This document shows positions 18,986-28,269 of a DNA stretch of 64,000 bases, in pieces. The notes below the pieces were generated by a model. The model was not told where the DNA came from. It ran no database searches and was given only the letters and a program-made list of their open reading frames with translations. The number at the start of each line of letters is the position of its first letter. Positions within the stretch are counted from its first letter, which is position 1. The position numbers and the translations under genes are program-made. The stretch covers positions 182,136 through 246,135 of the forward strand of contig JAHRWA010000104.1 of NCBI GenBank assembly GCA_019090455.1, read 5' to 3'. This stretch comes from Pseudomonadales bacterium. Its GTDB lineage: Bacteria; Pseudomonadota; Gammaproteobacteria; Pseudomonadales; DC-out160.

Positions 18986-19270
18986 ATGACAGCAAAATAT
19001 AGAATCAGAGCCCTTGCAAAAGCCGATCTTGAATCAATCTGGCTTCATACTCGTGAGCAATGAAGTGTTTCACAAGCGGATGTTTACGTAGAGACACTGA
19101 TTCAGCGGTTTGATTGGTTAGCTGAAAATTCTGAACTGGGAAAACCACGATATAATATTAAACGGGGGTATTTTTGCTTTCCTGAAGGGCTGCACCTTAT
19201 GTTCTATATTTTGAGAAATAAGAAAATTGAAATTGTCGGTTTTCTATATGTATGCCCTGAATATGTATAG
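18986..19270 (+). pseudogene. ParE-type toxin gene with in-frame TGA
   Basis: Translation from ATG 18986 gives MTAKYRIRALAKADLESIW, a ParE/RelE N-terminus. It then meets TGA after residues HTREQ, at about codon 24. The same frame continues uninterrupted for 70 further codons (SVSQADVYVETLIQRFDWLA through FPEGLHLMFYIL to VCPEYV) before a TAG at 19268-19270. ParE proteins usually have Trp at this position, so a TGG to TGA change is the simplest explanation. The intact toxin would be 94 residues and would inhibit DNA gyrase by family analogy. It is either a single-mutation pseudogene or, less likely, a readthrough case. Confidence 0.85.
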
Positions 19271-19313
19271 AAAATAGAATAATCTATGCGTGTTTTTCTT
19301 GATATGTATAGAA
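19261..19313. repeat. 12-bp direct repeat upstream of the first Fic gene
   Basis: ATATGTATAGAA occurs at 19261-19272 and 19302-19313, a period of 41 bp, in the AT-rich gap before the Fic gene. It could be an operator for an autoregulated Fic protein with a winged-helix domain; this is inference. Confidence 0.45.
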
Positions 19314-19351
19314 TACAGCTAACCTTATACCTATGAATAGGCAGGAAAGAC

Positions 19352-20422
19352 ATGGACGGTTTTAAACTCTCTCCGTTACCGCCCACTGTAGAGCTGGAAT
19401 CCCGCACTGTTTTGCGCCAGTTAGCTTCGGCACATCGCTATTTGGCTGAACTTAAAGGTAAGGCGGCTACTATCCCCAACGAGTCAATTCTGATCAGTAC
19501 CTTGACACTACAAGAAGCAAAAAATAGCTCCGAAATTGAAAACATCATTACTACCCACGATGAGCTCTACAGGGAGGTGCTATTTCATAAGCACAATCAC
19601 AACCCTGCAGCAAAAGAAGTTAATAACTACGCAAGGGCATTGCGGGTTGGTTTTGAGAAAATGCGGTCCGATAGGCTCATCACGGTAAATCGTCTATTGA
19701 AGGTTCATCAGGTGCTGGAGGAAAACGATGCGGGCTTGCGTAAGCTGCCCGGCACCGAACTGAAAAACGAACGCACTGGTCAGGTGGTCTATACCCCGCC
19801 GCAGAATCCCCAAACCATTGTGGATTTGATGAGTAATCTGGAACAATTTATCAACGACAATAGTTTGCTGAATGTTGACCCCTTAGTGAAAATGGCGGTA
19901 ATTCACTATCAGTTTGAGAGTATTTATCCTTTTTATGATGGTAATGGCCGCGCGGGGCGTATTCTTAATATCCTTTACCTGGTGGCGCAGGGCTTGCTGG
20001 ATATTCCGATCCTCTATTTGAGTTCTTACATTATTCGCACTAAAAGCGATTACTATCGGCTATTGCAGGGAGTACGTGAAGAGAACAACTGGGAAGCCTG
20101 GGTGTGCTACATGCTCAAGGGGGTGGAGGAAACGGCCCGTGAAACCATTGATCTGATTTCTGAGATTAAACAGCTGATGCAGGAATACAAACACCGTATT
20201 CGTACGCAATTACCCAAGATCTACAGTCAGGATTTGCTCAATAATTTGTTTTGTCATCCTTATACCCGAATAGAGTTTGTTCAGCAGGATATAGGTGTAT
20301 CGCGTGTGACAGCTACTAAATATTTGGAGCAGCTGACACAGGAGGGTTTGATTGAAAAACATAAAATGGGGCGTAACAGTTACTATATTAACAAACCCTT
20401 GTTTGACTTGTTTTTGCCTTGA
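19352..20422 (+). CDS. Fic family protein with altered active site
   Basis: This is a 356-residue class II Fic protein. Fic enzymes transfer AMP or other groups to hydroxyl side chains. The N-terminal Fic_N region carries the inhibitory-helix motif SSEIEN ((S/T)xxxE(G/N)), and the Fic core lies at about residues 110-250. A C-terminal winged helix (GVSRVTATKYLEQLTQEGLI) suggests DNA binding. The catalytic loop reads YPFYDGNGRAGR, so the usual catalytic His is Tyr192, while the nucleotide-binding GNGR part is intact. A CAT to TAT transition would explain it. The protein may therefore be inactive as an AMPylator or act only as a regulator. It sits directly upstream of the type I modification genes. 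Confidence 0.88.
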   Translation: MDGFKLSPLPPTVELESRTVLRQLASAHRYLAELKGKAATIPNESILISTLTLQEAKNSSEIENIITTHDELYREVLFHKHNHNPAAKEVNNYARALRVGFEKMRSDRLITVNRLLKVHQVLEENDAGLRKLPGTELKNERTGQVVYTPPQNPQTIVDLMSNLEQFINDNSLLNVDPLVKMAVIHYQFESIYPFYDGNGRAGRILNILYLVAQGLLDIPILYLSSYIIRTKSDYYRLLQGVREENNWEAWVCYMLKGVEETARETIDLISEIKQLMQEYKHRIRTQLPKIYSQDLLNNLFCHPYTRIEFVQQDIGVSRVTATKYLEQLTQEGLIEKHKMGRNSYYINKPLFDLFLP

Positions 20423-20471
20423 ACAAAAGCGAGGAGTAGATGATTTTTTTGGGTCTTTCCGAGACTAAGAA

Positions 20472-21017
20472 ATGAAAGGTATTACCAAGCGGGAATTACT
20501 CGACGTACTAGAAAAGAAAACCCTAAAAAAACTAGCTGGCGCATACGAACTGCCAGTCAGAGCAAATGCCGGTCAAGCTACCCTAATCGAAGCGATAGCA
20601 TCAAAGCGCTCAATAAAGATTGAAGAAATCTTACCAGAAATGGGGTTTAGTGAGCTTAAAGCAGCCTGTGATGTAAAAGGCTTACCCATAACGGGTAAAA
20701 AACAGGACTTGCTTAAAAGGCTCGCCCTTACCCGTGATGAAGCAGGAAAGGCAAAAAAGAAAGCCACCACACCAAAGCAGGCTGTTCGTAAACCAAACTT
20801 GGCAGCGAATACTGAAAAAGCAAAGCCGAAAACCAAATCAAAAAGGCAAAAACCAACCTTATGTTCGAGCAAACCTTTAAAAACATCGATGACATCTTCC
20901 ACAAAGATGCAGGCTGCTCCAGTGAGCTGGATTACACCGAGCAATCGTCATGGATGTTATTCCTTAAATACCTTGATGACCTGGAGTACACAAAATCGCA
21001 GGAAGCCGAGCTACTAG
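20472..21017 (+). CDS. SAP-domain ORF overlapping hsdM
   Basis: This reading frame encodes two SAP-like helix-extended-loop-helix segments, around residues 5-45 and 55-82 (EMGFSELKAACDVKGLPITG). A Lys/Ala/Thr-rich linker follows. The last 52 or so codons run out of frame inside hsdM and look non-native. SAP modules bind AT-rich DNA. It may be a separate small DNA-binding subunit, or the displaced N-terminus of a SAP-HsdM fusion disrupted by an indel in the A-rich linker (about 20818-20860). The hsdM ATG at 20861 is still usable in either case. Confidence 0.6.
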   Translation: MKGITKRELLDVLEKKTLKKLAGAYELPVRANAGQATLIEAIASKRSIKIEEILPEMGFSELKAACDVKGLPITGKKQDLLKRLALTRDEAGKAKKKATTPKQAVRKPNLAANTEKAKPKTKSKRQKPTLCSSKPLKTSMTSSTKMQAAPVSWITPSNRHGCYSLNTLMTWSTQNRRKPSY

Positions 21018-22315
21018 GGGAACAATACCAATACATCATCGATGACCAACACCGCTGGGGTACATGGGCGGCACCCCACAACGCAGACGGTAAGTTTGAT
21101 CACGATAACGCCCTCACGGGCAGTGACCTGATGGACTATGTGGATGGTGAGCTATTCTCCTACCTTAAAGGATTCAAGCAGCGTGCCGAAAGCCCCAACA
21201 CCATCGAATACAAGATTGGTGAAATCTTCGGCGAGATTAAAAACAAAATCCAAAGCGGTTACTCACTGCGTGATGCCCTGGAAAAAGTCGATGAGTTGCG
21301 CTTTCGCTCCCAGGAAGAAAAGCACGAGCTGTCGCACCTGTACGAAGCCAAAATAAAGAACATGGGCAATGCCGGGCGTAACGGTGGTGAATACTACACG
21401 CCACGACCCTTGATTCGCGCCATGATCGACGTGCTTCAACCGCAAATCGGCGAAACTATTTACGATGGGGCCGCAGGTTCGGCAGGGTTTTTATGTGAAG
21501 CCTTTGATTATTTAAGGCAGCGTGAAGGTTTATCAACTAACGATTTAGACACCTTACAAACAAACACCTTTTACGCCAAAGAGAAAAAGTCACTGGCCTA
21601 CGTCATCGCCATCATGAACATGATTCTGCATGGCATTGAAGCCCCTAATGTGATCCACACCAATACACTGGGTGAAAACCTGCGTGATATTACCCCAAAG
21701 CAACAGCACGATATGGTACTGGCTAACCCACCCTTTGGTGGCAAAGAGCGCAAAGAAGTGCAGCAAAACTTCCCCATTAAAACCGGTGAAACCGCCTTCC
21801 TGTTTTTGCAGCACTTTATCAAAATGCTCAAACCCGGTGGTCGTGCTGCCATCGTTATTAAAAACACTTTTTTATCCAATACCGATAACGCCGCCATTGC
21901 CCTGCGTAAAGAGCTGCTAGAAAACTGTAATTTACACACAGTACTGGATTGCCCAGCCAAAACCTTTTTAGGGGCGGGGGTTAAAACCGTGGTGTTGTTT
22001 TTTACCAAGGGCGAACCAACGCAAAAAACCTGGTTCTATCAGTTGGACCCAGGGCGCAGCTTGGGTAAAACCAATCCGCTGAACGATAAGGATTTAAAAG
22101 AATTTGTTGAGTTGCAAAGCGCATTCGCAGAGTCTGAAAAGTCTTGGTCACTGGATGTTGAGAAATTAGATGAGGCCACTTGGGATTTGTCGGTTAAGAA
22201 TCCCAATACCGAAGAGGAAGCGCCATTGCGCGAACCTCAAATAATTATTGAAGAGATCATTGCGCTGGACAAAGAGAGCGAGATAATTCTTGGTAATATT
22301 CAGGAGTTGTTGTGA
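20861..22315 (+). CDS. hsdM: Type I restriction-modification system methyltransferase subunit
   Basis: This 484-residue N6-adenine methyltransferase would modify the target site together with HsdS. The N-terminal HsdM_N domain starts with FEQTFKNIDDIFHKDAGC. The SAM-binding motif is DGAAGSAGFLCEAFDYL, and the catalytic NPPF motif is visible in VLANPPFGGKE. Length and both ends match the family, so it appears intact. The ATG lies within the upstream SAP-domain frame. The stop TGA overlaps the hsdS ATG by one base (TGATG). Confidence 0.95.
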   Translation: MFEQTFKNIDDIFHKDAGCSSELDYTEQSSWMLFLKYLDDLEYTKSQEAELLGEQYQYIIDDQHRWGTWAAPHNADGKFDHDNALTGSDLMDYVDGELFSYLKGFKQRAESPNTIEYKIGEIFGEIKNKIQSGYSLRDALEKVDELRFRSQEEKHELSHLYEAKIKNMGNAGRNGGEYYTPRPLIRAMIDVLQPQIGETIYDGAAGSAGFLCEAFDYLRQREGLSTNDLDTLQTNTFYAKEKKSLAYVIAIMNMILHGIEAPNVIHTNTLGENLRDITPKQQHDMVLANPPFGGKERKEVQQNFPIKTGETAFLFLQHFIKMLKPGGRAAIVIKNTFLSNTDNAAIALRKELLENCNLHTVLDCPAKTFLGAGVKTVVLFFTKGEPTQKTWFYQLDPGRSLGKTNPLNDKDLKEFVELQSAFAESEKSWSLDVEKLDEATWDLSVKNPNTEEEAPLREPQIIIEEIIALDKESEIILGNIQELL

Positions 22316-23535
22316 TGGGGTGGTCAAAACAGAAGTTAGGAGATTATTGCAAAGTTATAGCTGGTCAATCCCCTGAGGGAAAGTATTACAATGATATGGG
22401 TGATGGGCTGCCATTCTATCAAGGTAAAAAAGAATTTGGTGATCGATATATTGGAGCACCGAAGAAGTGGACGAGCAAGATAACTAAAGAAGCTAAGGCT
22501 GGCGACATCTTAATGTCTGTAAGGGCACTCGTAGGCCCCATAAATTATTCAACGCAAGATATTTTCATTGGTCGTGGTCTTGCCGCAATAAGACCGGCAG
22601 AGGAGCTTGATAAAGACTTCTTGTTTTATTACTTATTATCAAAGCAAAATGAAATAACGGGTAATGAGGGGGCTGTTTTTGCTTCCATAAATAAATCTCA
22701 AATTGAAGCTTTAAGTTTCACGTATGTTGTATTGGAAGAACAAAAACGCATAGTCGCCATCCTCGATCAAGCCTTTGCCGATATCGAGCTAGCCCGCGCC
22801 AAAACCGAACCAAACCTCCTTAACGCCCGCGAACTGTTTGAAAGCTATTTGCAGCAGGTGTTTAGTCTGGACGATAGTACACAAGGTGTTGAGTTGGGAA
22901 AGGTTGTCGAGGTACTAACTGACTATCATGCGAATGGTAGTTATAAAGTGCTAAAGCAGCATGTAGAGCTAAAGGAGCAAGAAGATTTTGCTTGGATGGT
23001 TAGAAGTACTGATTTTGAAAAGAAATTTAAAAATGACAAACGGTATATTTCCGAGTACGCGTATAACTATTTAACGAAAAGTAAGTTGTTTGGCGGTGAG
23101 ATTGTAATGAGCAAAATAGGGAATGCAGGGAAGGTATATTTTATGCCTGAAACTGATATCGCTTGTTCTCTAGCTATGAACCTATTCTTAATTCGTTTGG
23201 ACTCATCTAAAGCCAATAATGAATATGTGTACCGTTATCTAAATTCTAGTAGTGGTAAGGCTCAAATAGCTCCGAGACTTAAGGGCGCAGCTACACAAAC
23301 GATTACTAAAGACAATGTGAGAAGTCTTTTAATACCCTTGCCATCCTTGAGGAAACAGAAAGAGGGTGTTGAAGTTCTCGAAAAATTGGAGAAAGAGATC
23401 GAAGTCTTAGAGGCACTTTATCTGAACAAACTTTGCATGATCGATGAACTAAAAAAATCCATCCTACAAAAAGCCTTCTCCGGCGAGCTGACCAAAACCC
23501 CTAATGCAGATATGAGCAAAGGATCAACCCTATGA
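22315..23535 (+). CDS. hsdS: Type I restriction-modification system specificity subunit
   Basis: HsdS selects the bipartite DNA sequence modified by HsdM. The 406-residue protein has the expected two target-recognition domains: the first around residues 5-140 (GDYCKVIAGQSPEG start), the second around 190-350. Each is followed by a long helical spacer (EEQKRIVAILDQAFADIELA, and the helix ending in KSILQKAFSGEL). The final sequence is typical of HsdS C-termini. A GTG three bases before the ATG is an alternative start. The stop codon overlaps the next Fic gene (ATGA). Confidence 0.93.
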   Translation: MGWSKQKLGDYCKVIAGQSPEGKYYNDMGDGLPFYQGKKEFGDRYIGAPKKWTSKITKEAKAGDILMSVRALVGPINYSTQDIFIGRGLAAIRPAEELDKDFLFYYLLSKQNEITGNEGAVFASINKSQIEALSFTYVVLEEQKRIVAILDQAFADIELARAKTEPNLLNARELFESYLQQVFSLDDSTQGVELGKVVEVLTDYHANGSYKVLKQHVELKEQEDFAWMVRSTDFEKKFKNDKRYISEYAYNYLTKSKLFGGEIVMSKIGNAGKVYFMPETDIACSLAMNLFLIRLDSSKANNEYVYRYLNSSSGKAQIAPRLKGAATQTITKDNVRSLLIPLPSLRKQKEGVEVLEKLEKEIEVLEALYLNKLCMIDELKKSILQKAFSGELTKTPNADMSKGSTL

Positions 23536-24656
23536 AACCTTATGAGCCAGATCAACTGCCCATTGAGAATCTAAATTACCGCCTGCTGTTTGCCTTGGTG
23601 GGTGAGGCGAATGCGGAGCTGGCTCGTTACGATGGTTTGCTGCAAGGCATTCCTGATCCGGCCGTGATGTTATCGCCACTGACTACCCGAGAGGCTGTTT
23701 TGTCTTCAAAAATAGAAGGCACCCAAGCCACAGTAGACGAGGTGCTGGAACAGGAGGCGGGCATAGAAAAAGAAGGGGAAAAATATAAGGATATTCAAGA
23801 AATATCCAATTACCGTTCGGCTCTATTTAAAGCCAGTGAGCACTTAAAATCCTATCCTATTCGCTTGTCGTTCATTTTGGATTTGCATCGAATTTTATTA
23901 GACAGTGTACGCGGCCAAGGTAAAACGCCGGGGGAGTTTAGAAAAGAGCAAAACTGGATTGGCCGTGCGGGCTGCACAATGGCAGAAGCCAGCTTTGTGC
24001 CGCCCTCGCCATTACAGCTGCAAGATCACCTTCAAACGTGGCAAAAATATTTAGATTTTGACGAGAGTGACTTTTTATTACAGGTGGCCGTGGTTCATGC
24101 GCAGTTTGAATTGCTGCATCCATTTAAAGATGGCAATGGCCGTATTGGGCGGCTGTTAATTCCATTATTTTTGTTCCAGAAAAAAGCCCTGTCACAGCCC
24201 ATGTTTTATTTAAGTGAATACCTTGAAGCGAATCGTGATGAATATTATCAGCGTTTAGGGGCCATTTCTCAAGAAGGTGATTGGAATGGCTGGATTGCTT
24301 TTTTCCTTAAGGCGATTACGGTGCAAGCCAAACAGAATAGTGAGCGTGTAAAAGCCATTATGGCGTTATACGATGATATGAAGTTGCGCATTCATGATAT
24401 TACTCACTCCCAATACTCTGTGTATTTGTTGGATGCCTTGTTTAGTCGGCCCATTTTTAAAACAACCGACTTGGCTAGTCGTTTTAGAGATGAGTATGGG
24501 ATTCATGAAAAAACAACCCCTGGCTTGCTTAGGCAGCTGAAAGAAGCGGGTGTACTGATGGAATTACAAGCGGGCAGTGGCCGCAGAGCGGCTGTTTTAT
24601 GCTTTCCTGAATTGCTGAACTTGGCCGAAGGGCGAGAGGTATTCACGAAAGTTTGA
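23532..24656 (+). CDS. Fic family protein, intact active site
   Basis: This is a 374-residue class II Fic protein embedded in the restriction-modification operon; its ATG overlaps the hsdS stop by four bases. The inhibitory motif is SSKIEG near residue 60, and the catalytic loop HPFKDGNGRIGR is complete. A C-terminal winged-helix segment (TTPGLLRQLKEAGVLMELQAG) follows. It should be capable of AMP transfer unless held by the inhibitory helix. Fic genes are repeatedly found inside type I loci, where their role is not settled. It differs clearly from the Fic protein at 19.4 kb, so this is not a simple duplication. Confidence 0.92.
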   Translation: MKPYEPDQLPIENLNYRLLFALVGEANAELARYDGLLQGIPDPAVMLSPLTTREAVLSSKIEGTQATVDEVLEQEAGIEKEGEKYKDIQEISNYRSALFKASEHLKSYPIRLSFILDLHRILLDSVRGQGKTPGEFRKEQNWIGRAGCTMAEASFVPPSPLQLQDHLQTWQKYLDFDESDFLLQVAVVHAQFELLHPFKDGNGRIGRLLIPLFLFQKKALSQPMFYLSEYLEANRDEYYQRLGAISQEGDWNGWIAFFLKAITVQAKQNSERVKAIMALYDDMKLRIHDITHSQYSVYLLDALFSRPIFKTTDLASRFRDEYGIHEKTTPGLLRQLKEAGVLMELQAGSGRRAAVLCFPELLNLAEGREVFTKV

Positions 24657-24987
24657 ATGGTCTGAATGGGCAATGGCGTTCCTTAAGCTGTTTAGAGGAG
24701 TCTGAAGGCTCCTTAAAACTCTTTGAGGAGCATATTTCTTTGTCTGTGCTCCATAAGGTAGTTTGTAGAGTATATAGACTCCACAAACTACTTAGAGGAG
24801 TATATATTGTATTTTACGCTCCATAAGGTGGTTTGTAGCGTATGTAGACTCCACAGACGGTTCTTGATTTTAAGGGCGAATATTGCTCAATTTTGATAGT
24901 TAATGCTGTAAATCCATTATAAATCATATGGTTGTATTGTTATCTTGGCCGCTCTTGATTGCAGCCAGTAAAAGGAAGTAACTGCTG
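24657..24987. repeat. 70-bp tandem repeat with internal hairpins
   Basis: The gap between the Fic gene and hsdR holds two tandem units of 70 bp starting with GAGGAG at 24725 and 24795. A related GAGGAG copy lies at 24695. Within each unit a near-perfect 41-bp stretch (24748-24788 and 24818-24858) begins GCTCCATAAGGT. It contains an imperfect hairpin, GTAGTTTGTAGAGT against ACTCCACAAACTAC. There is no coding potential. It may be a terminator cluster, a regulatory RNA, or a remnant of a repetitive element. Confidence 0.75.
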
Positions 24988-27433
24988 ATGATGAACGAAG
25001 CCGATACCCGCGCGAACTTAATCGACCCTAAGTTGCTAGCTTCTGGTTGGAGCAAAGTCGAAAACAGCTACATTCGCCGCGAACTCATCTGCCCTGGCCA
25101 GATCATCACGGGTGGCAAGCGTACCAATCCCGTGCCTTGTGACTACGTTTTAATTTATAAGGGCCGCAAGCTGGCGGCAGTAGAAGCGAAAAAAGAAAGC
25201 CTGCCCTATAGCGAAGGCGTGCGCCAAGCTAAAGATTATGCCCAACGCCTACAGTGCCGCATGGCTTACGCCACCAATGGTCATGAGATTTACCAGATTG
25301 ATATGCTCACCGGCACTGAGCAACTGGTAGATGATTACCTATCGCCAGAAGCACTATGGGCACTGACCTTTGAAAAGCCAGAAGAGTCGTTCACCTCTGT
25401 TTGGCGTGATGCTTTTTCTAAGATTCCGTTTGAAGCCAAAGGTGATTGGGCTCCGTGTTATTATCAAGAAAACGCCATTCATAATGCCCTGGAAGCTATT
25501 GCCGCAGGTGAGCAACGTATTCTACTTACTCTAGCAACGGGCACGGGTAAAACCTGTATCGCTTTTCAAATCGCCTGGAAGTTATTTCACAGTCGCTGGA
25601 GCCTAAGCGCACAGAAGGACCCTGCTGCTGCAAAAAAGCGCCCACGTATATTGTTTTTGGCAGATCGTAATGTATTAGCCAATCAAGCCTTTAACGATTT
25701 CGGCCCCTTTGGTGAAGATGCCATTGTGCGCATTGAGCCGAGCGAAATTAAAAAGTAAAGGTGCCGTACCGAAAAACGCCAGTGTTTTTTTTACCATCTT
25801 CCAAACTTTTATGAGCGGTGGCGAAGATGAAGACGGTAATGATACGCCGTATTTCGGCGACTACCCTGAAGACTTTTTTGACTTTATTATCATTGATGAG
25901 TGTCACCGTGGTGGTGCCAATGATGAAGGCTCCTGGCGGGAGATTCTTAATTATTTCGCCCCAGCAGTGCAGTTGGGCTTAACCGCGACACCAAAGCGTA
26001 CAGATAATGCCGATACCTACGGCTATTTTGGTGAGCCGGTTTACAGCTACACCTTAAAAGAAGGCATCAATGACGGTTTTTTAACGTCCTTTAAAGTACT
26101 GCCCATAGTCGGCACCATGGACGAATACCTGTATACGCCAGGCGATGGCGTGGTGATAAAAGGCGAGCCAGAACCCGGTAGGCTCTATAAAGAGGGCGAC
26201 TTTAATCGCATTATCATTATCCCCAAACGCGAAGAAAGGCGCGTGCAGTATTGGATGGATCGGTTTAATCCCAACGAAAAAACCATTGTTTTCTGCGCCA
26301 CCCAAGCCCATGCCGGTATGGTGCGAGATTACATTAACCAGTATGCGGTTAAAAAAGGCTGGACGACGAATGGCAGCTATTGTGTGCGTGTCACCGCTAA
26401 CGATGGCAAGGCCGGTGAAAAGGATCTGGATGTTTTTTGTGATAATGAAAAAACCATTCCCACTGTTTTGACCACATCACGCAAGCTGTCTACTGGGGTC
26501 GATGCCCGTAACGTGCGCAACATTGTATTGATGCGTGAATGTAAAAACATGATCGAGTTTAAACAGATCATTGGCCGTGGCACACGCCTGTATGACGGGA
26601 AAGATTATTTCACCGTGTACGATTTTGTCAAAGCCCACCATAACTTTGCTGACCCTGAGTGGGATGGTGAACCGCTACCCAATGAAGTGTGCAAAGAGTG
26701 CGGAAAATCTCCGTGTGATTGTGAAGGTGGTGACACGGAGGAAGGCGGAAGCTGCAACGTTTGTGAACAGAGCCCCTGCATTTGCGAAAAACCCGAACCG
26801 GAGCCATGCTCCGATTGTGGTGAATCACCTTGTGCCTGTGAAAAGAAAATAGAAATAAAATTATCCGATGGTCGCGCTCGCCAGATCAAACATATTTCAG
26901 CCGTTATGTACTGGAGTTCAGAAGGTAAACCCATTACGGCCAAAGAGTTTATCGAGCGGATGTTTGACGACTTGCCGCAGTTTTTTAGCAACGAAGAGCA
27001 ACTGCGCTAAATCTGGAGTGATCCAACCACGCGCGAGAAACTACTCAGTGATTTATCCGAGGCGGGTTATGACGACGAAAAACTCGACAGCATGAAAGAC
27101 TTAATTGATGCCAAGGATAGCGATGTTTACGATGTATTGGCATTCGTTGCCTATGCCATCGAAACGCGCACACGCATAGAGAGGGTGCAAAAAGCGAAGC
27201 CTGGCATTGCAAAGACGTTTAGTGATGATAAGCAGCTTGAATTTATTGACTTCATTCTTGAGACATATGTTGAGGATGGCGTGCATGAGCTTGCAGCCAA
27301 TAAAATGCGTAGTCTTATTGAATTAAAATACAACACCATCAGTGATGCCACTACAGTCTTAGGCTCACCAGCGGTTATTAGAGAGACGTTTATTGGGTTT
27401 CAGAAATATCTTTATCGGGATGTTGAAGTGTGA
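24988..27433 (+). pseudogene. hsdR: Type I restriction endonuclease subunit, broken by a frameshift and a stop
   Basis: HsdR is the ATP-dependent translocase and nuclease of type I systems. The N-terminal nuclease motif (CDYVLIYKGRKLAAVEAKKE) and Walker A (LATGTGKT) lie in frame 1 up to a TAA at 25756-25758. The helicase core (IIIDECHRGG, LTATPKR, IIGRGTRLY) continues one frame over from about 25757. A one-base insertion at AAAAAGT (25751-25756) explains this. A second lesion is an in-frame TAA at 27008-27010 after EEQLR; the HsdR C-terminal domain continues as IWSDPTTREKLLSDL to 27433. A Cys-rich insert with three CxxC-(G/E)xSPCxC repeats lies at about 26689-26840. The restriction function is predicted to be lost. 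Confidence 0.92.
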
Positions 27434-27534
27434 TCCATCCTCATGCTCCAGGTTTTTGCCGCTAAAATCCTTGAGTTGGCGGTGGGTTTTGATACCTTGC
27501 CAGAAAAAGCCCCCCACAATTAAAGTGCTTATTT

Positions 27535-28269
27535 ATGAGTGAATTATTCAAGCTTAAGGAATGGCTCACACTCGGCGAAGCAGCCTCCCATATATCCTCT
27601 GTACTGGGTGAACCTGCCACTGTGGCTGACGTGTACCGCTTCGCACTAGATGGTCATTTAACGTTATCTGTCGATTTTGTAAACCACGCTCGGGCCAGGA
27701 AGGGAAAGATGCTCAAGACGGAGCAGATTGAATTTGGCTTGATGAAGGAAAATTTTTTAACAGGAGAAAAACTAGACATACCTTATAAATTTTCCATAAA
27801 TTCTGAAATCAGAGTTTCAAAGGATGACTGGATCGCTTTGGATAAGGCTGTGGTATCCATTAACGGAATATGGGATTTATCCATGTTTGGCGCTGAACAG
27901 CTGGATATCGAGCACGAATATCAACAATTAACCTCTGGCTTAGAAGTTACCCTTACTGCCCTCGATGGCGTGTTCGTCCAGAACGGCGATGTAGTTTGCC
28001 GGCTTCAAACAGATTTCGACGATAATGAGTACCAGAAAGGCTCGAAGGCCCAACAAAAGGATTTGGAGCGCTATATCGTCACTAATGAGGTTGGCGAAGA
28101 TGAGGCTAAAAAACTCAAGGCTGAATTTAAAGCTGACAGGGAAAAATATTTGGATGAACGTAAAGATAAGCCTAAAGAAGCCAACTATTTTCCATCCGGT
28201 GGCTTAGCCGAACACGATTATGTTCTGGTGATTCGCACCAAGTTTGCCGAGACTGGGGAATATGTGTAG
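27535..28269 (+). CDS. Uncharacterised island protein, C-terminally truncated
   Basis: I do not recognise the function of this 244-residue protein. It begins with a helix-rich segment (KLKEWLTLGEAASHIS) that resembles an excisionase or MerR-like winged-helix fold, followed by a beta-rich domain and a charged helix. The C-terminal eight codons (after VIRTK) lie in sequence that, read on the other strand, encodes the middle of a tyrosine integrase. The natural C-terminus therefore seems to be lost at about 28242. Proteins of this type often lie next to integrases in genomic islands. Confidence 0.6.
   Translation: MSELFKLKEWLTLGEAASHISSVLGEPATVADVYRFALDGHLTLSVDFVNHARARKGKMLKTEQIEFGLMKENFLTGEKLDIPYKFSINSEIRVSKDDWIALDKAVVSINGIWDLSMFGAEQLDIEHEYQQLTSGLEVTLTALDGVFVQNGDVVCRLQTDFDDNEYQKGSKAQQKDLERYIVTNEVGEDEAKKLKAEFKADREKYLDERKDKPKEANYFPSGGLAEHDYVLVIRTKFAETGEYV

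Noticed and set aside
20753..20759. A_AAA_AAG slippery heptamer in register within the SAP-domain ORF, as in dnaX
   Set aside because: The -1 frame reaches a TAA about 12 codons later and another stop before hsdM, so it cannot create a SAP-HsdM fusion; no downstream stimulatory hairpin is evident.
24695..24864. CRISPR array
   Set aside because: Units are directly tandem with no variable spacers and too few copies; no cas genes are in the window.
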